Positions 43,454 through 51,927 of a stretch of 64,000 bases of DNA are shown in pieces. The notes beneath the pieces are model-generated. The model saw only the letters and a list, made by a program, of their open reading frames with translations, made no database searches and was not told the DNA's origin. The position numbers were made by a program, and so were the translations under genes. Within the stretch, counting starts at the first letter, position 1. Each line of letters opens with the position of its first letter. The DNA is taken from NCBI GenBank assembly GCA_963677165.2, contig CAXXSX010000002.1:3162001-3226000 (forward strand). Reading direction: 5' to 3'. The DNA comes from JAFGXT01 sp963677165. Lineage in GTDB: Bacteria > Verrucomicrobiota > Lentisphaeria > Victivallales > SZUA-371.

Positions 43454-45181
43454 ATGACTAAAGTTGTTGACTGGCATGGAACAACTCCGTTGAAACTTGC
43501 CGTGGCTACCGATCACGGTGGTTTTGAAATGAAAAAGACTCTGCTGGATTTCTTCGCGGAGCTTGGCGGTATTGACGCTGTGGACTGCGGTCCATTTGAA
43601 TATGACGCGGCTGATGATTATCCGGATTTTGCCGGTGTAGCTTCGGGAAAGGTTGCCAAAGGCAAGGCCGATTGCGGTATTCTGATTTGTCGTTCAGGCG
43701 TAGGCATGGGAATCAACGCCAACCGCTTTAATGCCGTTCGCGCGGTTGTGGCTTATGATTCAACTGTGGCTCGACTGAGCCGTGAGCACAACTGCTCGAA
43801 TATGCTGGTGCTTCCGGGAGATTTCGTTGATTTCGACAAGGCAAAAGAAATTGTAAAAGCCTGGCTTGATACTCCGTTCAGTGGAGATGATCGTCATGCC
43901 CGCAGACTTGAAAAGATTGAACGTAATTCGTACGATGATATTGCCGCGCTTCGTTGCTCTGATCCTGAAATTGCTTGTATTATTGACAGCGAGGCCGAAC
44001 GTCAGGATGCCGGTATTGAGCTGATCGCGTCCGAAAACTTTACCAGTGCGGCAGTTCGCGCCGCTCAAGGATCTGTTCTTACCAATAAATATGCCGAAGG
44101 TTATTCCGGCAAACGTTATTATAACGGTTGTGAGCACATTGATGAAATCGAAAGTCTCGCGATTGAACGCGCCTGCAAATTGTTTGGAGCCGAAGCCGCT
44201 AACGTGCAGCCGCATTCCGGCAGTCAGGCCAATATGGCGGTTTATTTCGCGCTGATCGAGCCCGGCGATACTGTGCTGGCAATGAGCCTTGATCACGGTG
44301 GTCACCTGACTCACGGACACCCGATGAACTTCAGCGGTATGCTTTACAATATCGTTCCTTACGGCGTCAGTCGTGAAACTGAAACTATTGACTACGATGA
44401 GGTCCAGAAGCTTGCGACCGAGCACAAACCAAAACTGATTGTTGCCGGTGCCAGTGCGTATCCGCGGGTGATCGATTTTCCGCGATTGCGTGAAATCGCT
44501 GATTCAGTCGGCGCGAAGCTGTTTGTTGACATGGCTCATATCGCCGGACTGGTTGCAGCCGGGCTTCATCCGAATCCGGTACCTTATTGCGATGTTGTTT
44601 CTACGACTACGCATAAAACCCTGCGCGGGCCGCGTGGCGGAATGGTTCTCTGCAAAGAGGAATACATTAAGAAGATCAACTCCAAGCTCTTTCCTGGAAT
44701 TCAGGGAGGACCGCTTGAACACGTGATTGCCGGTAAGGCTGTCTGCTTTAAAGAAGCGTTGAGTCCGGAATTCAAGTTGTATCAGCAGCAGGTTAAAAAG
44801 AATGCCGAAGTTCTGGCTGCCGAGCTTTCCAGACTTGGTTTCAGAATTGTTTCCGGCGGTACCGATAACCATTTGATGCTGGTTGACCTGCGTCCGAAAG
44901 GCGCCAAGGGCCGTCCGGTTGCCAACGCGCTGGACAAGGCGCGGATTACCGTTAATAATAATATGATTCCGTTTGATCCGGAAAAACCCTTTATTGCCAG
45001 CGGTATCCGTATCGGAACTCCCGCGGTTACCACTCGCGGTATGAAGGAACCGGAAATGCTGAAGATCGCTGATTTTATTAACCGTGCGATTGAAGTTATG
45101 GACGACGATGAAAAGCTTGCCGCGATCGGTGAAGAAGTCAAAGCGTTTACTCGCGACTTCCCGATGCCGCAATTTATCTAA
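43454..45181 (+). CDS. Ribose-5-phosphate isomerase B fused to serine hydroxymethyltransferase
   Basis: A continuous 575-aa frame joins two enzymes. Residues about 13-150 are RpiB: 'VATDHGGFEMKKTLLDF', the active-site loop 'GILICRSGVGMGINANR' with Cys79, then 'HNCSNMLVLPG'. Residues about 165-575 are SHMT: 'GIELIASENFTS', 'EGYSGKRYYNGCEHID', 'QPHSGSQANMAVY' and the PLP Lys388 in 'TTTHKTLRGPRGG'. It links pentose-phosphate isomerisation to serine/glycine and one-carbon exchange with folate. RpiB shows 'CRSGVG' where CG(T/S)G(I/V)G is common. The SHMT half looks complete. It is followed 23 bp later by serS. Confidence 0.94.
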   Translation: MTKVVDWHGTTPLKLAVATDHGGFEMKKTLLDFFAELGGIDAVDCGPFEYDAADDYPDFAGVASGKVAKGKADCGILICRSGVGMGINANRFNAVRAVVAYDSTVARLSREHNCSNMLVLPGDFVDFDKAKEIVKAWLDTPFSGDDRHARRLEKIERNSYDDIAALRCSDPEIACIIDSEAERQDAGIELIASENFTSAAVRAAQGSVLTNKYAEGYSGKRYYNGCEHIDEIESLAIERACKLFGAEAANVQPHSGSQANMAVYFALIEPGDTVLAMSLDHGGHLTHGHPMNFSGMLYNIVPYGVSRETETIDYDEVQKLATEHKPKLIVAGASAYPRVIDFPRLREIADSVGAKLFVDMAHIAGLVAAGLHPNPVPYCDVVSTTTHKTLRGPRGGMVLCKEEYIKKINSKLFPGIQGGPLEHVIAGKAVCFKEALSPEFKLYQQQVKKNAEVLAAELSRLGFRIVSGGTDNHLMLVDLRPKGAKGRPVANALDKARITVNNNMIPFDPEKPFIASGIRIGTPAVTTRGMKEPEMLKIADFINRAIEVMDDDEKLAAIGEEVKAFTRDFPMPQFI

Positions 45182-45204
45182 TTAAGCAACTGAGAGGATA
45201 TACA

Positions 45205-46452
45205 ATGATCGACATAAAAATTCTCAGAGAAACTCCTGAGCTCATTCGTGAGTCTTGCCGTCGGCGTAAAGATAATGCCGATATCGACGCGATTATCGAG
45301 CTCGACAAAAAATACCGTGAGATGGTTCAGGAAGTTGAAACCATGCGTGCCGACCGTAACCGTCTCAGCAAGGAATGCCGTGACAATCCGGCAGCCCGTG
45401 AGCAGGTAAAAGAATTGAAAGTAAAGCTCGGAGATGCCGAAGGTACGCTTCAGACGCTTGAAAAAGAAGTTAACGACAAACTGAGCTGGCTGCCGAACCT
45501 GCTTGATCCGGCCGTTCCGGACGGCGATGAAGATGAAGACAATGTTGAACTCAGAGTTGTTGGAAAAGTTCCTGAATTCTCATTTAAGGTGAAAGATCAT
45601 CAAGAACTTGGCGAACTGCTTGATATCATTGATACCCAGCGCGGCGCGAAAGTTGCCCAGTCCGGTTTCTATTACTGGAAAGGCAAAGGCGCCCAGCTTG
45701 TAAATGCCATGTTCTTCTGGGCTCAGATGGAACTGACCAAACGCGGTTTTACATCCTTCATGACTCCATGTGCCGCTAAGTCCCATACTCTGTATGGTAC
45801 CGGTTATCTGCCGTTTTTTGCGGACCAGACTTATCCGCTTGAAAATGAAGACCTTTGTTTGATCGGTACTTCCGAACAAACTTTGGTGGGATATCATGGC
45901 GATGAAGTTCTTGAGGCTGAAAAGCTTCCGTTGTCCTACTGCGCGTTCAGTCCTTGTTTCAGAACTGAATCCGGCAGTTACGGTAAAGCTTCCCGCGGTA
46001 TCTTCCGTGTACATCAGTTCCATAAAGTTGAACAGATTGTGTTCTGTATGCCGGAAGAATCTCCGAAATTTCATCAGATGTGCCTGGAAAACGAAGAATA
46101 CCTGCTGCAGCAGCTCGGTATTCCATATCATGTGGTTGACGTTTGCGTTGGCGACATGGGGGCTCCGGGCTATCGCAAGTATGATGTTGAAGCATGGTTT
46201 GCCGGTTTTGGCTCATACCGTGAAGTAACTTCCAATACCAACCTGACTGACTTCCAGGCCCGCCGCCTGAATATCCGTTATAAGGATAAGGACGGCAACC
46301 GTGGGTTTGTTCATACGATCAGTGCTACAGCAGTGACTGACCGTGTAGCAATCGCCATTCTGGAAAACTTCCAGCAGGAAGATGGAACGGTTATTGTTCC
46401 GGAAGTTCTGAGACCGTTTACCGGGTTCGACAAGATCGAGCCTCCTAAATAG
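45205..46452 (+). CDS. serS: Seryl-tRNA synthetase
   Basis: A protein of 415 aa. The N-terminal coiled-coil tRNA-binding arm covers about residues 25-105. The class II core shows motif 2 'SPCFRTESGSYGKASRGIFRVHQFHKVEQ' and motif 3 'ATAVTDRVAIAILENFQ' with the family's 'GTSEQTLVGY'. It charges tRNA-Ser and tRNA-Sec. GAGAGG lies before the ATG. The upstream fusion gene makes or consumes serine, a fitting neighbour. Confidence 0.97.
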   Translation: MIDIKILRETPELIRESCRRRKDNADIDAIIELDKKYREMVQEVETMRADRNRLSKECRDNPAAREQVKELKVKLGDAEGTLQTLEKEVNDKLSWLPNLLDPAVPDGDEDEDNVELRVVGKVPEFSFKVKDHQELGELLDIIDTQRGAKVAQSGFYYWKGKGAQLVNAMFFWAQMELTKRGFTSFMTPCAAKSHTLYGTGYLPFFADQTYPLENEDLCLIGTSEQTLVGYHGDEVLEAEKLPLSYCAFSPCFRTESGSYGKASRGIFRVHQFHKVEQIVFCMPEESPKFHQMCLENEEYLLQQLGIPYHVVDVCVGDMGAPGYRKYDVEAWFAGFGSYREVTSNTNLTDFQARRLNIRYKDKDGNRGFVHTISATAVTDRVAIAILENFQQEDGTVIVPEVLRPFTGFDKIEPPK

Positions 46453-46513
46453 TCCGTACGACGGACTGCGTTAGTACCGCTTCCATATTATGCGCTTTGT
46501 GCTACGGAAGCGG
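46451..46513 (+). terminator. Two stacked hairpins after serS
   Basis: AGTCCGT/ACGGACT (46451-46467) and CCGCTTCC/GGAAGCGG (46477-46513) lie between serS and tatD. Neither has a T-run. A processing or attenuation role is as likely as termination. Confidence 0.4.
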
Positions 46514-46538
46514 GAAAATGCCTATATACACATGACCC

Positions 46539-47330
46539 ATGAAAATAATTGATACACATTTTCATTTTTACGATGACTGTGGTGCGCCGGAAGAATACTG
46601 GGATGAGATTCACGTCGATGGGCTTGAATATGCCATCGCGGTTGGTGCTGACCTTGAAGAAAGTCGTCTTGCTCGTGACTTTGCCCATAAAATCGACCAT
46701 GCGTGGTTTGCCGCTGGAGCTCATCCTCACAGCGCTGAAAAATATGTGACCGACGGCATCGGTGCATTTGAAGAATTTCGCGACTGTGATCGGTTGGTGG
46801 CGGTCGGCGAAATCGGGCTTGACTATTTTTATGAGACTTCTCAACGCAAAATCCAATGGCAGGTTATGGAGAAGTTTCTGGAACTGTCCCTGGAATGGCA
46901 GCTTCCGGCGATCATTCATTGTCGCGACAAGGATGAATGTGATGATTCTTATGACGATTGTTATCGTATGTTGAAGGATTTTGCAGAGAGTGGTGGCAGA
47001 TTTGAACTGCATTGCTATGCCGGAACCATTGCCTGGGTTGAAAAATTTCTTGATCTCGGGGCGTATCTTGGTGTTACCGGTATGGTTACGTTTAACAAGG
47101 CGCAGAATATTCGCGAGGTTTTGAAATATATTCCTAATGATCGTTTGCTGCTGGAAACCGATTCGCCTTATCTGGCGCCGGTCCCGCATCGTGGTAAAAC
47201 CAATAATCCCGGCTATTTGATCAACGTTGCGAAGAAAGTTGCCGAAGTAAAAAATATTTCTGTTGAGGATTGTGCTGAAATTACGACCGCGAATGCAGCC
47301 GCCTTTTTTAATCTGGATTTGTTAAAATGA
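46539..47330 (+). CDS. tatD: TatD-family metal-dependent hydrolase/DNase
   Basis: A protein of 263 aa. The metal-binding 'IDTHFHFYDD' opens the sequence; 'AAGAHPHSAEKY', 'AVGEIGLDYFYETS', 'PAIIHCRDKDE', 'ELHCYAGT' and 'LLETDSPYLAP' complete the TatD set. It acts as a divalent-metal 3'-5' exonuclease or hydrolase in the cytoplasm. No ribosome-binding site; TATATA at 46523 lies 11 bp before the ATG, so a near-leaderless transcript is possible. It overlaps the next start as ATGA. Confidence 0.92.
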   Translation: MKIIDTHFHFYDDCGAPEEYWDEIHVDGLEYAIAVGADLEESRLARDFAHKIDHAWFAAGAHPHSAEKYVTDGIGAFEEFRDCDRLVAVGEIGLDYFYETSQRKIQWQVMEKFLELSLEWQLPAIIHCRDKDECDDSYDDCYRMLKDFAESGGRFELHCYAGTIAWVEKFLDLGAYLGVTGMVTFNKAQNIREVLKYIPNDRLLLETDSPYLAPVPHRGKTNNPGYLINVAKKVAEVKNISVEDCAEITTANAAAFFNLDLLK

Positions 47331-48160
47331 AAGCCATAAGTGAACTCAATCCCGTAGAATTTCACTATTCTCCAATGTTAACCGACTCAACCAAGCCGGG
47401 ACTGCTCTTTTTGTTTGGAACCAATCGGACAATATTTCTGGAAGAACTCTCCGATGAGTATTTTATCCCGGAAAAAACAGAAATTGTCTTGCGGGAGGAA
47501 CCGTTGTTTTTTGGTGAACTGTCTGATTTTAACTGTTTTGCCGCGATTTATCCGGAGGCGGAAGACGTGGATGAATTAACCGCTTTTCAGTACCGGGATA
47601 TTCTGGAACAGTTTGATGATTCATTTTATCCAATGCTTTCCCGCGCGTTTAAATTATGTCACTGGAATAGCAGAACTCGTTTTTGCGGACAGTGCGGGCA
47701 CCGTACCGAAACGGTTGGAAAGGAAATTGCCCGGAAGTGTCCTGAATGCGGCGAAATGTATTTTCCTGTCATTGCTCCGGCTACAATTACTGCGATTATT
47801 AAGAATAAACAGATTCTGCTGGCTGCTAACCGTAATTTCAAGCCTGGCCTGTACAGCATCATTGCCGGGTTTGTGGAAGCTGGAGAAAGTATTGAGGACT
47901 GTGTCCGGCGTGAAATTCAGGAAGAAGTTGGAATAAAAATTAAAAATATCCGGTATTTCGGTAGTCAGGCCTGGCCTTTTCCGAATTCATTGATGCTGGG
48001 ATTTATTGCTGACTATGATTCCGGTGAGATTAATCCTGATGGAAATGAGATTATTGACGCGCAATGGTTCGACATTGACAAACTGCCGGATTTGCCTTCA
48101 AGAGTTTCTATTGCAAGAAAAATAATTGATTCTGTGGTGGAAACTCTCAAGGGAAATTGA
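47327..48160 (+). CDS. nudC: NAD+ diphosphatase, Nudix family
   Basis: A protein of 277 aa. A zinc ribbon 'FCGQCGHRT...CPECGEMYFP' precedes the Nudix box 'GFVEAGESIEDCVRREIQEEVGI', and 'SQAWPFPNSLMLGF' is the NudC-specific SQPWPFPxS motif with a Pro-to-Ala change. It cleaves NAD(H) to NMN(H) and AMP and, in E. coli, removes NAD caps from RNA. It overlaps tatD by 4 bp. High confidence. Confidence 0.94.
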   Translation: MKAISELNPVEFHYSPMLTDSTKPGLLFLFGTNRTIFLEELSDEYFIPEKTEIVLREEPLFFGELSDFNCFAAIYPEAEDVDELTAFQYRDILEQFDDSFYPMLSRAFKLCHWNSRTRFCGQCGHRTETVGKEIARKCPECGEMYFPVIAPATITAIIKNKQILLAANRNFKPGLYSIIAGFVEAGESIEDCVRREIQEEVGIKIKNIRYFGSQAWPFPNSLMLGFIADYDSGEINPDGNEIIDAQWFDIDKLPDLPSRVSIARKIIDSVVETLKGN

Positions 48161-48227
48161 ATTTATTTTTCCGGAGGGTTATATTTCATCCATAATGAGG
48201 TAGAAATAATGGACAGGAGATATTGCC

Positions 48228-48632
48228 ATGTATAAAATTTTATCGTTATTGTTGTGTTCGTCATTTTTGTTTCTGGTATCCGAGGTGAATGCCAAAGGCA
48301 CTAATGATAAAAAATTCAAAGATGTTTATTCCTCTTACAACAAGAAAATCCGCGATCTTGCGAAGCAGATTAAAGAGCTGCAAAAAAAGAAAGAGGAAGA
48401 GTTTAAAAAAGATCAGGAAAAATTATTCAAAAAAATAGAAAAAGTGAAAAAGCAATTGGCCAAAGCCAAGGGGAATAAAAGAAAATCCGAAAGGATTGAA
48501 AAAGAACTGAAGAAACTTGAAGATGAAAATAAAGAGCTCGAACAGAGTGCTGAACTGCCGAACTTGAAACTCGGTGGCGGAAGTAAATCTTCAGGCGGTC
48601 TTGAGGTTGATACAGATAAAAACAAGAAATAA
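48228..48632 (+). CDS. Small exported Lys/Glu-rich coiled-coil protein
   Basis: A protein of 134 aa. A signal peptide (about residues 1-22, 'LLLCSSFLFLVSEVNA') precedes a highly charged coiled coil (about 35-105: repeated KK, KE and EL heptads). A Gly/Ser-rich tail ends 'SGGLEVDTDKNKK'. No known domain. AGGAG precedes the ATG. It lies 12 bp before the EamA transporter. Probably periplasmic; function unknown. Confidence 0.7.
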   Translation: MYKILSLLLCSSFLFLVSEVNAKGTNDKKFKDVYSSYNKKIRDLAKQIKELQKKKEEEFKKDQEKLFKKIEKVKKQLAKAKGNKRKSERIEKELKKLEDENKELEQSAELPNLKLGGGSKSSGGLEVDTDKNKK

Positions 48633-48644
48633 TATCATCCGGAT

Positions 48645-49577
48645 ATGTCTTCAGGATTTGTTAGAATTTTTCTGGCGGTTTTTGCCTGTCTGCTGTGGAG
48701 TACGGCATTTGCCGCTGTAAAGCTGGGGTTGACTGATTTTCACCGTCCGCTTACTCTGGCTGGAATCCGTTTTATGTTTTCCGGGTTACTGTTGTTTCCT
48801 TTCTGGGGAAACTATCGGGATAACTTTAAGGCGGTTTTTAAGGATCGAAAAATCCTGCTTTTCACCGGATTCTTTAATACATTTCTACTGTATGCACTGT
48901 TTTTCGAAGGTATGACAATGGTTACCGGGGCGATTGGAGCAATTGTTACCGGAGCATCTCCGCTAATTGTTTCTATCGTCAGTCATTTCATGCAGAAGGA
49001 TGACCGGATGACTTCGGCAAAGACTCTGCCGATTCTTATTGGTGTTGCCGGAATCGTAATAATCAGTCTGCGAAAAGATACCGGAGACAATTCGTTATTG
49101 TCTCAATCTGGTGGAATATTCCTGTTGATCGCGGCAGCTACGTCTGGAGCCGTAGGAAATGTGATTGTCCACCGATCGGGAAGTAAGACCTTGCTTGGTC
49201 CGCTACAACTCAATTCCTGTCAGCTGTTTCTAGGTGGGTTGGGACTGTTTCTTGTCGCTTTAATTGTAGAAGGCGTGCCGGATTTGACCGGCAGAAGTCT
49301 TCGATTCTATTGTGCATTGGGCTGGTTGTCAATGTTGTCAGCTGTGGCCTTTTCCATTTGGTTCAAATTATTACGACGTCCCGGAACCAAAGTGTCGGAC
49401 CTTAACCAGTGGAAATTTCTTGTTCCTCTTTCCGGTGCGTGTCTTAGCTGGATTATCGTGCCGGGGGAATCTCCTTCCGCTGTCACGCTTTCCGGAATGG
49501 TTCTGATTGTTGCTGCTCTAATTCTGTATTTTCGGGCAGCGCGTAAAGTTGATGCGATCAGTCGATCGGGAGAATGA
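48645..49577 (+). CDS. EamA/DMT-superfamily transporter
   Basis: A protein of 310 aa with ten hydrophobic helices in two EamA repeats. 'FLAVFACLLWSTAFAAVKLGL' opens repeat 1, and 'GGIFLLIAAATSGAVGNVIVHR' opens repeat 2. The substrate, often amino acids or metabolites, cannot be told. Its last 20 bp overlap the end of the convergent MATE gene. Confidence 0.9.
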   Translation: MSSGFVRIFLAVFACLLWSTAFAAVKLGLTDFHRPLTLAGIRFMFSGLLLFPFWGNYRDNFKAVFKDRKILLFTGFFNTFLLYALFFEGMTMVTGAIGAIVTGASPLIVSIVSHFMQKDDRMTSAKTLPILIGVAGIVIISLRKDTGDNSLLSQSGGIFLLIAAATSGAVGNVIVHRSGSKTLLGPLQLNSCQLFLGGLGLFLVALIVEGVPDLTGRSLRFYCALGWLSMLSAVAFSIWFKLLRRPGTKVSDLNQWKFLVPLSGACLSWIIVPGESPSAVTLSGMVLIVAALILYFRAARKVDAISRSGE

Positions 49578-51021
49578 TTTCACGCTGTGAACTTTGCATC
49601 AGGTCGCCTTTGCTGATGTTTTCGCGTTCTATCATGTTGATGTTTTTCCAGCGGCCGGACAGGAAGCGGAAAAATACCATTGTGGCTTCAATGCCCAGAT
49701 GAAAGGTCATAAATATCCACACCGCTGCTAGTGACATTTTTAGAACCAGAATAATTATCAGGATTCCTGGTATCATAAGTCCCCAGGCGCAGCTAACGCA
49801 AATAATTAGAATCATGCGAGTGTCGCCTGCTCCCCGTAATGCTCCCATAAATACAAATTTGGTGGCATCAAAGAAGTTGAATATTGCTGCGCATATTAGT
49901 ATTGTTCTGCCTAATTGTACGATTGTATCAAAGTCAATGCTTCCTGATTTTGCCGGGGCGAACTGACCAATCAACCATTCTGGAAACAGCACAAAAATGA
50001 GTCCGGATATCGTCATATAACATGTTGCGATAATCCAGGATCGAGCTGCTATTGACCAGACTATTTTTCGTTTCCCTCGTCCGATATACTGACCTGAAAC
50101 AATAGAAGTGGCATCGCCAAGACCTAGCAGGGGAAGAAAGCTCAGTGTATCGATCGAAAGGACTATTGTTGTTACTGCCATTTCAGTTTGCCCAATTTTG
50201 CCGATCAAAAATGACAGTGTAGTGAAAGCTCCTACTTCCAGGAAACACTGCAAACCGGCCGGAGTCCCGAATTTCAGCAGGCGTTTGATGTATTCCATTC
50301 TGAATTCCCGATGCTTCCTCGTTGGGTACTGTTCCTGGTTACGGGTCAGAAACAGAAGCATAAGGATGGCAAAAGACAGGAATGTCGCAATGGAGGTTGC
50401 TATTCCGGCTCCCGCTATGCCCATCGCGGGACATCCCAGTTTTCCGAAAATCATAATATAATCAAGGCCAATGTTAACAAGACAGGAAAATACATTTACA
50501 ACGGCAATATATCCGGTTTTTCCTTGTCCGGAAAAGTATGCGCCGAAAGCTCCTCCCAGGCAGACAAATGCGCCGGAGGGGATCATTGAAATATAGTAGG
50601 AGCGTTCTCGGGTGAGAAGTTCTCCCGAATGACCGCCCATATTGATGATAGTCAGTCCGATCCATGGTATAATAAAAAGAATGATGGCTGCTGCGAATAA
50701 CCCGAAATAAAATCCATTCCAGACAGAGCGGACGCAAGCGGCTTTATCTTGTTTTCCAAAATATTGTGATACCAATGCAGAGGTGAAATTTACTGTAACC
50801 ATAAAAAATGAGAACAGCGTAAACGTCAGCACTCCGGCAGGTAATGCAGCGGCAACATCCTCGGTTGAATTGAGGGCAAGAAACTTGCGGTCGCAGAACT
50901 GCATGATCGTATTGCTGGCGCTCATTATTATAAGCGGATAGGCAATTCGCCATATCTCAAGGTAGCCGCCTTCTTTTGCGGCTCCTGGAATTATTGATTT
51001 GATAAATTTTAGGTCAAACAC
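49558..51021 (-). CDS. MATE-family multidrug/metabolite efflux transporter
   Basis: A protein of 487 aa with a GTG start at 51021 after a well-placed AGGAG. Twelve hydrophobic helices. Features are 'GGYLEIWRIAYPLIIMSASNTIMQFCDRKFLA' (the N-terminal MATE helix), 'FGTPAGLQCFLEVGAF' and 'ALRGAGDTRMIL'. It exports cationic compounds or metabolites in exchange for Na+ or H+. Its 3' end overlaps the EamA gene by 20 bp in convergent orientation. Confidence 0.92.
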   Translation of the reverse strand: MFDLKFIKSIIPGAAKEGGYLEIWRIAYPLIIMSASNTIMQFCDRKFLALNSTEDVAAALPAGVLTFTLFSFFMVTVNFTSALVSQYFGKQDKAACVRSVWNGFYFGLFAAAIILFIIPWIGLTIINMGGHSGELLTRERSYYISMIPSGAFVCLGGAFGAYFSGQGKTGYIAVVNVFSCLVNIGLDYIMIFGKLGCPAMGIAGAGIATSIATFLSFAILMLLFLTRNQEQYPTRKHREFRMEYIKRLLKFGTPAGLQCFLEVGAFTTLSFLIGKIGQTEMAVTTIVLSIDTLSFLPLLGLGDATSIVSGQYIGRGKRKIVWSIAARSWIIATCYMTISGLIFVLFPEWLIGQFAPAKSGSIDFDTIVQLGRTILICAAIFNFFDATKFVFMGALRGAGDTRMILIICVSCAWGLMIPGILIIILVLKMSLAAVWIFMTFHLGIEATMVFFRFLSGRWKNINMIERENISKGDLMQSSQREIILPID

Positions 51022-51132
51022 CTGGATATCTCCTTACACTAAAGCAAAATGTAATATTATTCCCGGTTTCGCAAATGCAAGAAGATACTATTGATTATTA
51101 CGGTAATTTAATATTGAGCCGTTTATGCAGGC

Positions 51133-51192
51133 AAAAAAAATGGCAGGCTTGGCCTTCCCCCCCTGGTAATAGAATGGCTCTTCAAGCCTGCC
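51133..51192 (-). terminator. Rho-independent terminator for the response-regulator gene
   Basis: Read on the minus strand, a perfect 10-bp stem (GGCAGGCTTG / CAAGCCTGCC at 51192-51142, 31-base loop) is followed by ATTTTTTTT. Confidence 0.8.
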
Positions 51193-51212
51193 GTGTAAGT
51201 CCTTCAAAGCAG

Positions 51213-51644
51213 TTATGCTCTTTCAGTTCTTGTTCGGTTCCATGGATATTTCAACATTGATTTTTCCGAAGTACTTTCAGCAATTACCGATAATAGTTCG
51301 GTAACTTGAAACGGTTTATCAATCAATTCGCTGCAACCGGCACTTTTCATTTCTGTCATGGTTGCTTCATCGGCATATGCACTGATTCCCAGCACAACCG
51401 GCGGAAGCAGATTTTCTGTGCTAAGCTTTTGGAGAAGCTCCAAGCCGTTGACTTTGGGCATCATCATGTCGGTAACAAGAATATCAACCCTTTTGTTTTC
51501 TTTGTAGTCACGAAGAAAATTATAGGCTTTTTCACCATCTTCAACAGCAATAACGTTATATCCGGCACTGGCCAATATAAATTCAAGCCCGTTCCTTAAT
51601 CTGGTTTCGTCTTCAGCCAGCAATATTCGTTTTTTTCTAAACAC
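51213..51644 (-). CDS. Stand-alone response regulator receiver protein (CheY-like)
   Basis: A protein of 143 aa with a GTG start after GGAGG. Receiver domain: acidic pocket 'LLAEDE', phosphoacceptor Asp59 in 'LVTDMMMP', Ser in 'LGISAYA', and Lys in 'LIDKPF'. There is no output domain; a short basic tail ends 'NRTRTERA'. It relays histidine-kinase phosphorylation by protein contact. No kinase lies in the window. It is followed by its own terminator. A STAS protein gene lies 283 bp upstream on the same strand, so a partner-switching link is possible but not shown. Confidence 0.92.
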   Translation of the reverse strand: MFRKKRILLAEDETRLRNGLEFILASAGYNVIAVEDGEKAYNFLRDYKENKRVDILVTDMMMPKVNGLELLQKLSTENLLPPVVLGISAYADEATMTEMKSAGCSELIDKPFQVTELLSVIAESTSEKSMLKYPWNRTRTERA

Positions 51645-51699
51645 CTGATATCCCTCCGCTATTTTGATTCTCCCTGATGTCCCTTATCACTCATATCAT

Positions 51700-51716
51700 G
51701 CACGAATTAATCGTGC
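51700..51716. promoter_or_regulatory. Palindrome upstream of the response-regulator gene
   Basis: GCACGA-ATTAA-TCGTGC is a perfect 6-bp inverted repeat, 56 bp before the GTG start on the minus strand. It is a possible operator. The rest of the 51645-51927 gap is AT-rich with no gene. Confidence 0.35.
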
Positions 51717-51927
51717 CAGTATGGCCTGAAATCCACTTTTTTGAACTTTTCAGTTCAACTTAAATTTTTTTTCAGAAAACGAGAAAACCGTCAGACTAAA
51801 GCATATTTTCATTATAAATAATTGAATTTTTTGTAATGCATTTATTTATAAATGGTTGCACCTTGAATAAAGGTTTTTTGCGATTCAATAAATATTGATA
51901 GAGTTTGAAGAGAATACTGAGTGACTG

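Noticed and set aside
46488..47189. A 233-codon minus-strand frame opposite tatD.
   Set aside because: The plus-strand frame carries all TatD metal motifs; the reverse frame is an unsupported shadow.
51700..51723. A TGGCAC-like sequence on the minus strand upstream of the response regulator, suggestive of a sigma-54 promoter.
   Set aside because: The required GC at the -12 position is absent at the fixed 10-bp distance (TC is found); the match comes from the palindrome.
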